In this document: positions 59,412 through 64,000 of the stretch, piece by piece
Numbering within the stretch: position 1 is the stretch's first letter
Layout of the letters: every line of letters begins with the position of its first letter
From: Marimonas arenosa
GTDB taxonomy: Bacteria > Pseudomonadota > Alphaproteobacteria > Rhodobacterales > Rhodobacteraceae
Direction: 5' to 3'
Length of the DNA stretch: 64,000 bases
NCBI RefSeq assembly: GCF_030848945.1
Contig: NZ_JANHAX010000001.1
Span: 248,001-312,000 of the forward strand
The notes under the pieces: generated by a model
Told to the model about the DNA's origin: nothing
The model's input: only the letters and a program-made list of their open reading frames with translations
Database searches by the model: none
Position numbers and translations under genes: made by a program

Positions 59412-60221
59412 CTAAGCCTCGGTAGTCGGGGGCAGTTCGGTTTCCGGCAACTTGTGAGCAGGTTTTTCTTCACCACACTCCCATTCCGGCCCTCCGAAAA
59501 ACTCCCAAAACTCGGCCAGCATTTCGCAGCGCTTCTTTGGTCCCAGATCATCCCCAGAAACCGTCCACACCGTGCCGATGGCTGCCGCGAGGCCCGTCCT
59601 CAACAAAGCCAGCTTTTCGAACCACGGCTTGGCTTCCAGCTCAAGATCGTCTTTCGCCTTGGCTAGTTCCTTCTCCAACTGCGCGATCCGGGCGTTCAGA
59701 CTGCCAATTTCTTCGCGCAGAGCCTGTTCCGAAGCCTCATTTTGCGGCTGATTGGCAAGGATATCCCCGATCCGTTTGAGGTTCGCCGGGACCAATTCCA
59801 ACGATCTTAGAAACTCGGGCGTCTCGTTCAACCATTGTGCGGTTTCCATGCCAAACTGCTCAAAGCTTTGGTTGATACTCGCCGCAGCGTAAGTAACTGA
59901 AGCCACGGCACTTCGCGGGTGCCGGAACAGGTGGGTCACGTTCTCCGGTTCATACTCCGGCTCGCGCGATTGCCCCGCAGATTTTTCAGCTTCGTATTCG
60001 GCGCGAATATCCTCGATCTTCTCGGCGATATGCTCGGGACCCTTGTCCCAGTCCTGATCCGGGATCAGGGCGACGCAGCGCTGAAGCTCCCAGTCGAGCG
60101 GTTTGCCGAGGAACTGCTCGAAATCGAAGGCCACCTCATGGGATTTTGCATATCGCGTACGATTGACAGATTGGAAGTTGGAACTGTTTTTCGCGCATGC
60201 AGTGCCGCAGCGCCGCCACAA
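59412..60221 (-). CDS. Hypothetical protein with coiled coil; possibly the 3' part of a broken gene
   Basis: I do not recognise the family. The frame is open for 269 codons from 60221. The first codon is TTG, directly after the upstream stop, and no ATG exists, so a start at GTG 60134 is possible. Visible are the segment GKPLDWELQRCVALIPDQDW, a strong coiled coil (around SLNARIAQLEKELAKAKDDL), a short hydrophobic stretch (LRTGLAAAIGTVWTV) and an acidic Pro-rich tail. The first 30 codons look unlike coding sequence, which suggests a frameshift that separates this from the frame at 60222-60578. Confidence 0.6.
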   Translation of the reverse strand: MWRRCGTACAKNSSNFQSVNRTRYAKSHEVAFDFEQFLGKPLDWELQRCVALIPDQDWDKGPEHIAEKIEDIRAEYEAEKSAGQSREPEYEPENVTHLFRHPRSAVASVTYAAASINQSFEQFGMETAQWLNETPEFLRSLELVPANLKRIGDILANQPQNEASEQALREEIGSLNARIAQLEKELAKAKDDLELEAKPWFEKLALLRTGLAAAIGTVWTVSGDDLGPKKRCEMLAEFWEFFGGPEWECGEEKPAHKLPETELPPTTEA

Positions 60222-60578
60222 TCATAGGGGAAAGTCGTGAAAAACCGCTTCGGCTGAAAGCGTTGCCGCATCAATAGCCCCACCCACCGGTGGTGGATTT
60301 TCTTCGACTAGGTTGCGTGTAACTTGGCTAGATGAACGTGCTCTTTCCACCAGGCTGTTGTCCTCGTCTGCTCGTAGTTTACTCACGATCACGGAACAGA
60401 TCACACAACCAAGGGTAACCCATGCATCACTTTCGTTGAAATCAGTCCCGTGCGTTGCTTCAGAGTCCATGACTGTTAGCGCACGCAAAGCACAACGCGA
60501 GGCAAACCAGACCGACAAAAAACGATCACCCAACTCAAGGTTTTCAACGATTGTGCTGAACCGTGGTTCCACGTCCAT
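60222..60578 (-). CDS. Hypothetical protein; possibly the 5' part of a broken gene
   Basis: The 118-residue frame starts at ATG 60578 ([19 protein letters not shown]). It has a helical, Ala/Leu-containing region ([15 protein letters not shown]) and another hydrophobic helix ([16 protein letters not shown]). From memory this resembles the N-terminal part of helical hypothetical proteins of alphaproteobacteria whose C-terminal part looks like the next frame. It diverges from lepA with only 44 bases between starts, leaving little room for lepA's promoter. Confidence 0.55.
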   Translation of the reverse strand: MDVEPRFSTIVENLELGDRFLSVWFASRCALRALTVMDSEATHGTDFNESDAWVTLGCVICSVIVSKLRADEDNSLVERARSSSQVTRNLVEENPPPVGGAIDAATLSAEAVFHDFPL

Positions 60579-60622
60579 TCTACGCACTCGACATTAGCAA
60601 AATTTCACGCCATATCCCCTTC

Positions 60623-62422
60623 ATGACAGACCTCGCTCACATCCGAAATTTCTCCATCGTGGCCCATATCGACCACGGCAAGTCGACGCTGGCCGACCGG
60701 TTGATCCAATCGACCGGCACGGTCAAGGACCGCGACATGAAGGAACAGTTGCTCGACGCCATGGATATCGAGCGCGAGCGCGGCATCACCATCAAGGCCA
60801 ACACCGTACGGATCGACTACACCGCCGACAATGGCGAGGCTTACGTGCTGAACCTGATCGACACGCCGGGCCATGTCGACTTTGCCTATGAGGTCTCTCG
60901 CAGCATGCGCGCCGTCGAGGGCAGCCTGCTGGTGGTCGACAGCACCCAAGGGGTCGAGGCGCAGACGCTGGCCAATGTCTATCAGGCGATCGACGCCGAC
61001 CACGAGATCGTCCCCGTTCTGAACAAGATCGACTTGCCGGCCTCGGATTGCGACCGCGTCGCCGAGCAGATCGAGGACGTGATCGGCATCGATGCCTCGG
61101 GCGCGATCCGGGTTTCCGCCAAGACGGGCGAGGGGATCCACGAGACGCTGGAGGCGATCGTCAACCAGCTGCCGCCGCCCAAGGGCGACCGCGATGCGCC
61201 GCTGAAGGCGATGCTGGTCGACAGCTGGTACGACGCCTATCTCGGCGTGATCGTGCTGGTCCGCATCATCGACGGGGTGATGAAAAAGGGCGAGCGGGTC
61301 AAGATGATGTCGAACGGTTCGGTCCACCTGATCGACCGGATCGGCGTGTTCCGCCCCGGCATGATGCCGGTCGACGAACTGGGCCCGGGCGAGATCGGCT
61401 TCATCACCGCCTCGATCAAGCAGGTCCGCGACACCCGCGTCGGCGACACCATCACCCACGAGAAGAAGGGTGCCGAGAAAGCGCTGCCGGGCTTCAAGCC
61501 CAGCCAGCCGGTGGTGTTCTGCGGCCTGTTCCCGGTTGACTCGGCCGAGTTCGAAGACCTGCGCGACGCGATCGAGAAACTGGCGCTGAACGATGCTTCG
61601 TTCTCCTATGAAATGGAAACGTCGGCCGCTCTGGGCTTCGGCTTCCGCTGCGGCTTCCTCGGGCTCTTGCACCTCGAGGTGATCCGCGACCGGATCGAGC
61701 GGGAATACGATATCGACCTGATCACCACCGCGCCTTCGGTGATCTACCACGTCTACATGAAGGACGGCTCGCATTTCGAGCTGCACAACCCCGCCGACTT
61801 CCCCGACCCGTCGACCATCGACCACCTGGAAGAGCCGCGGATCAAGGCGACGATCCTGGTGCCCGACGAGTTTCTCGGCGACGTGCTGAAGCTCTGCCAG
61901 GACCGCCGCGGCATCCAGCTCGACCTGACCTATGCCGGCTCGCGCGCGATGGTGGTCTATGACCTGCCGCTGAACGAGGTGGTGTTCGACTTCTACGACC
62001 GGCTGAAATCGGTGACCAAGGGCTATGCCAGCTTCGATTACCAGATGACCGGCTATCGCCAGGACAACCTGGTGAAAATGTCGATCCTGGTGAATGAGGA
62101 GCCGGTCGATGCCCTGAGCACCATGGTCCACCGCGACCGGGCCGAGACGCGGGGCCGGGCGATGGTGGAGAAACTGAAAGACCTGATCCCGCGCCACATG
62201 TTCAAGATCCCGATCCAGGCGGCGATCGGCGGCAAGGTGATCGCGCGCGAGACGCTGTCGGCCATGCGCAAGGACGTGACCGCGAAATGCTATGGCGGCG
62301 ACGCGACGCGAAAGAAGAAGCTCTTGGAGAAGCAGAAGGCCGGTAAGAAGAAGATGCGCCAGTTCGGCAAGGTTGATATACCTCAGGAGGCATTCATCTC
62401 GGCGTTGAAGATGGATGGGTGA
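60623..62422 (+). CDS. lepA: Elongation factor 4
   Basis: LepA (EF4) is a translational GTPase that acts on stalled or assembling ribosomes. The 599-residue protein has the G1 motif [14 protein letters not shown] near the N-terminus, G2 RGITI, G3 DTPGHVDF and G4 NKIDLP, then EF-G-like domains and the LepA-specific C-terminal domain ending in [19 protein letters not shown] 60623 ([11 protein letters not shown]) gives the exact usual length. Its ribosome site is weak. An accessory gene follows after 21 bases. Confidence 0.98.
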   Translation: MTDLAHIRNFSIVAHIDHGKSTLADRLIQSTGTVKDRDMKEQLLDAMDIERERGITIKANTVRIDYTADNGEAYVLNLIDTPGHVDFAYEVSRSMRAVEGSLLVVDSTQGVEAQTLANVYQAIDADHEIVPVLNKIDLPASDCDRVAEQIEDVIGIDASGAIRVSAKTGEGIHETLEAIVNQLPPPKGDRDAPLKAMLVDSWYDAYLGVIVLVRIIDGVMKKGERVKMMSNGSVHLIDRIGVFRPGMMPVDELGPGEIGFITASIKQVRDTRVGDTITHEKKGAEKALPGFKPSQPVVFCGLFPVDSAEFEDLRDAIEKLALNDASFSYEMETSAALGFGFRCGFLGLLHLEVIRDRIEREYDIDLITTAPSVIYHVYMKDGSHFELHNPADFPDPSTIDHLEEPRIKATILVPDEFLGDVLKLCQDRRGIQLDLTYAGSRAMVVYDLPLNEVVFDFYDRLKSVTKGYASFDYQMTGYRQDNLVKMSILVNEEPVDALSTMVHRDRAETRGRAMVEKLKDLIPRHMFKIPIQAAIGGKVIARETLSAMRKDVTAKCYGGDATRKKKLLEKQKAGKKKMRQFGKVDIPQEAFISALKMDG

Positions 62423-62443
62423 GCAAGCCGGCAGAGCCACAGC

Positions 62444-63430
62444 ATGAGCAATGAGTCACACAAAGTTGATCAAGAATTATTGAGTATTGGCGAGTATATT
62501 CATCAATACAGAGGCTTTTTTGATCTTCTAAAGCGGGCCGACGGGCCAAGCAAACCGTTAAAAGAAACTCTGATCTCACTTGACTTAATGTCAAATGCGG
62601 TCTCAGCTTCATTGCTAAGACAGGTCGCGGAGGGTCATTTAACCGCCGGCGAAATCCTTTTGAGGTCAGCCTTCGAAGGGCACGCTATTTCAGTGAAAAT
62701 TCTCACACACAGCGAAGGGCCAGAATTTGCTAACTGGGAGTACAACTCATGTCTTGGAATTTTTTCAGCAGAAAAGGACATTAGGAGACTTCTGGAAATC
62801 AAAAAAAAGGCCAGTGCAATGGCAGCCTCTGAAAGTGCTGCCTTTGGTGAAACGTCCCAAACCTATATCGAAAAAGACATAGATCAAAGAGTTGAGAGCC
62901 TGAAAGAAGTCTGCAAAAATAAACGGATTAACCTCAATCCAAAAACGAAAAAGGGCCTATCGCAAAAAGACTACAATAACATCGCAGATAGCTGGCGTTT
63001 CGAGAGCCTGTGTGATCACCTTTCAAATGTCGGGATGCCCATTATTTTTGATGCGCTGGACTCCTACCAATTTGGAAGTAAAGCTGCGCATTTTGCATCG
63101 GAGAGCTTGTTGTATCACGAAAGCATGCAGCCTGGGTTCATGGTGGACAGCGGGAAGCCACACCGAGATCGTTTTGCCTATAACTGTCTTCGAATGATCG
63201 CCGAGCGAAAGCAGTTACTTTGGAAAATTCTGAAATTGGACGGTTACCCGCTTGAAAAGTCCATGGTTGAATTTTTTCGAGAACTCAAGAACAGAAGACA
63301 TGTGGCCGTTTCGGGCGAGTTGCTCGGACTTTTTACGGTCAAGAAAGTAGACGGTCTAAACTTAACAATCGAGGAAAAGTCTCTGGCTGATGAAGAAGAT
63401 TACCCAGCTGACAAGTTGTTCAAAGAGTAG
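62444..63430 (+). CDS. Hypothetical helical protein, possibly DUF5677-like
   Basis: I do not recognise a function. The 328-residue protein is visibly richer in AT codons than lepA next to it, suggesting recent acquisition. A helical segment ILLRSAFEGHAISVKI (near residue 72) and a later YQFGSKAAHFASESLLYH (near residue 207) resemble the layout of DUF5677 proteins. Arg-X5-His in RSAFEGH is compatible with, but does not prove, a HEPN-type RNase site. Charged Lys-rich stretches lie between. It has no clear ribosome site and may be read through from lepA. Confidence 0.75.
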   Translation: MSNESHKVDQELLSIGEYIHQYRGFFDLLKRADGPSKPLKETLISLDLMSNAVSASLLRQVAEGHLTAGEILLRSAFEGHAISVKILTHSEGPEFANWEYNSCLGIFSAEKDIRRLLEIKKKASAMAASESAAFGETSQTYIEKDIDQRVESLKEVCKNKRINLNPKTKKGLSQKDYNNIADSWRFESLCDHLSNVGMPIIFDALDSYQFGSKAAHFASESLLYHESMQPGFMVDSGKPHRDRFAYNCLRMIAERKQLLWKILKLDGYPLEKSMVEFFRELKNRRHVAVSGELLGLFTVKKVDGLNLTIEEKSLADEEDYPADKLFKE

Positions 63431-63522
63431 TATTGCGGCGACAGGCGTCGAGATAAAACGTTGAAATATGCTGACCCGACAATCGGAAAGTTGCACATCG
63501 GTTAGTTGTTGACACCTGACGT

Positions 63523-63597
63523 TTATCCACTTGAACCAAAACCAAAATCTCACTTATCCACAGGAAATCCCCACGCAATTTCAAGGACTTATCCCCA
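63523..63597 (+). other. Cluster of three DnaA-box-like 9-mers
   Basis: TTATCCACA at 63554-63562 is the perfect consensus; TTATCCACT (63523-63531) and TTATCCCCA (63589-63597) each differ by one base. All have the same orientation with starts 31 and 35 bases apart, in an AT-rich stretch beyond the last gene. They could belong to an origin or a DnaA-regulated promoter; chance cannot be excluded. Confidence 0.45.
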
Positions 63598-63669
63598 AGA
63601 AATTTGCGCCGCCGCGCATTTTTCCCTTGCCCGACTCACCCATGCGGGCGCAGCCTGAACTTAACGCAA

Positions 63670-64000
63670 GGGGTCGCAAGATCCCGAGCGGGACGCGGCG
63701 GTCTTCCGGGGCTGGAGCGGGGAGGGGATAGGTTACACCGAACCCGGCCTCGTGTTGATAAAACCGGAACGCAGGTCGAAACATCGCGGCTCTTCGGGGC
63801 CAAAGGTGGGAAGGCAGCGCACAAAGCCATCGCGGTCGCCGGGGAGGGCGCAAGCCCGAGCCGGTCTGGGGGGACAGGCCCCATGGCTTCGGCCGCAAGG
63901 TCTGATCCCGCTGTGCAAAGGTTCGCAAGGACCCGCGCAAACCGAATAGCAGTGTCTTCGGGCGCTGCTGTTCAGGAAGGCGTCAGGACCGTGGCCTCGG
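63670..64000 (+). ncRNA. Candidate structured non-coding RNA, truncated by the window end
   Basis: No gene is supported here. Instead short stems capped by stable RNA tetraloops recur: GGGGTC/GATCCC with GCAA (63670-63685), GGCTC/GGGCC with TTCG (63788-63801), GGGC/GCCC with GCAA (63846-63857), GGCC/GGTC with GCAA (63891-63902), GGTTC/GGACC with GCAA (63920-63933), and AGCAGTGTC/GGCGCTGCT with TTCG (63948-63969). TGGGG/CCCCA (63867-63883) adds a further stem. Every mismatch to perfect pairing is a G-U wobble valid only in a plus-strand RNA. I could not match it to RNase P, tmRNA, 6S or SRP RNA. Boundaries are uncertain. Confidence 0.45.

Noticed and set aside
60605..62440. 611-codon open frame antisense to lepA
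   Set aside because: His/Asp/Arg-rich translation typical of reverse-frame shadows; lepA is complete on the other strand.
63581..63940. 119-codon minus-strand frame at the window end
   Set aside because: Its translation is Pro/Arg/Leu-rich without a recognisable domain, and the DNA is better explained by plus-strand hairpins.
63670..64000. RNase P RNA, tmRNA, 6S or SRP RNA as identity of the hairpin region
   Set aside because: The conserved RNase P core (GGAAAGUCCGGGCU), a tmRNA tag, and the SRP GGAAGCAGC loop are not present in the visible part, though the right end is cut off.
1..64000. CRISPR arrays, insertion sequences, tRNA genes or a full prophage
   Set aside because: No regularly spaced repeats, transposase motifs, cloverleaf sequences or phage structural genes were seen; the endolysin/holin pair stands alone.

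Overview
The window is core chromosome of an alphaproteobacterium, almost certainly order Rhodobacterales (Roseobacter/Rhodobacter relatives). The evidence is high GC, dense short-spaced genes, gene orders typical of that group (argC-ccmE-endolysin-holin-ccmF-ccmH; gltA-gltX-comEC-lexA-moeA-moaC-trpCDG; trkA-trkH-hfq-hflX), and an alphaproteobacterial SOS box (GTTC-N7-GTTC) in front of lexA. No rRNA, tRNA, CRISPR array, insertion sequence or intact prophage was seen.

Layout. 0-11.5 kb (+ strand): a fused indolepyruvate ferredoxin oxidoreductase, a PlsC-like acyltransferase, murI, argC, cytochrome c maturation genes ccmE/ccmF/ccmH interrupted by a two-gene lysis cassette (GH108 muramidase plus holin), and a crotonase. 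11.5-31.7 kb (mostly - strand): gltA, gltX, comEC (+), lexA, moeA, moaC, trpCDG, yibQ (+), a methyltransferase-like gene, rluE, trpE, a PpiD/SurA foldase, an aminotransferase, gpt, a LysE-type exporter and fabI. Tryptophan synthesis is split into ppiD-trpE and trpGDC-moaC-moeA blocks around an oppositely oriented yibQ. 31.8-46.3 kb: pdxH, a two-domain cold-shock protein, a DUF192 protein, glucokinase, a one-carbon operon (virulence-factor-family protein, MTHFR, methyl-THF/corrinoid methyltransferase), phoX and ppx diverging from a candidate Pho box, rlmE, a small lipoprotein, trkA-trkH and hfq-hflX. 46.3-58.8 kb: penicillin-acylase-family hydrolase, a 3-hydroxyisobutyrate-dehydrogenase-like enzyme, a small K+ channel, an SMR efflux pump, monomeric isocitrate dehydrogenase, a Bcr/CflA-type exporter, an HSL-type esterase, a DsbA-family protein and an acyl-CoA ligase. 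Two gene remnants lie here: a c-type cytochrome fragment and a hexapeptide acetyltransferase broken by a stop codon and a frameshift.

58.8-64 kb is the least ordinary part. lepA is flanked by genes I do not recognise: two adjacent frames that may be one broken gene (59.4-60.6 kb) and an AT-richer helical protein (62.4-63.4 kb). After them come three DnaA-box-like 9-mers and then about 330 bases rich in short hairpins capped by GCAA or TTCG tetraloops. Their G-U wobbles only pair in a plus-strand transcript. I read this as a candidate structured non-coding RNA running off the window edge; it is the best candidate here for something undescribed. Everything else is mostly ordinary housekeeping.
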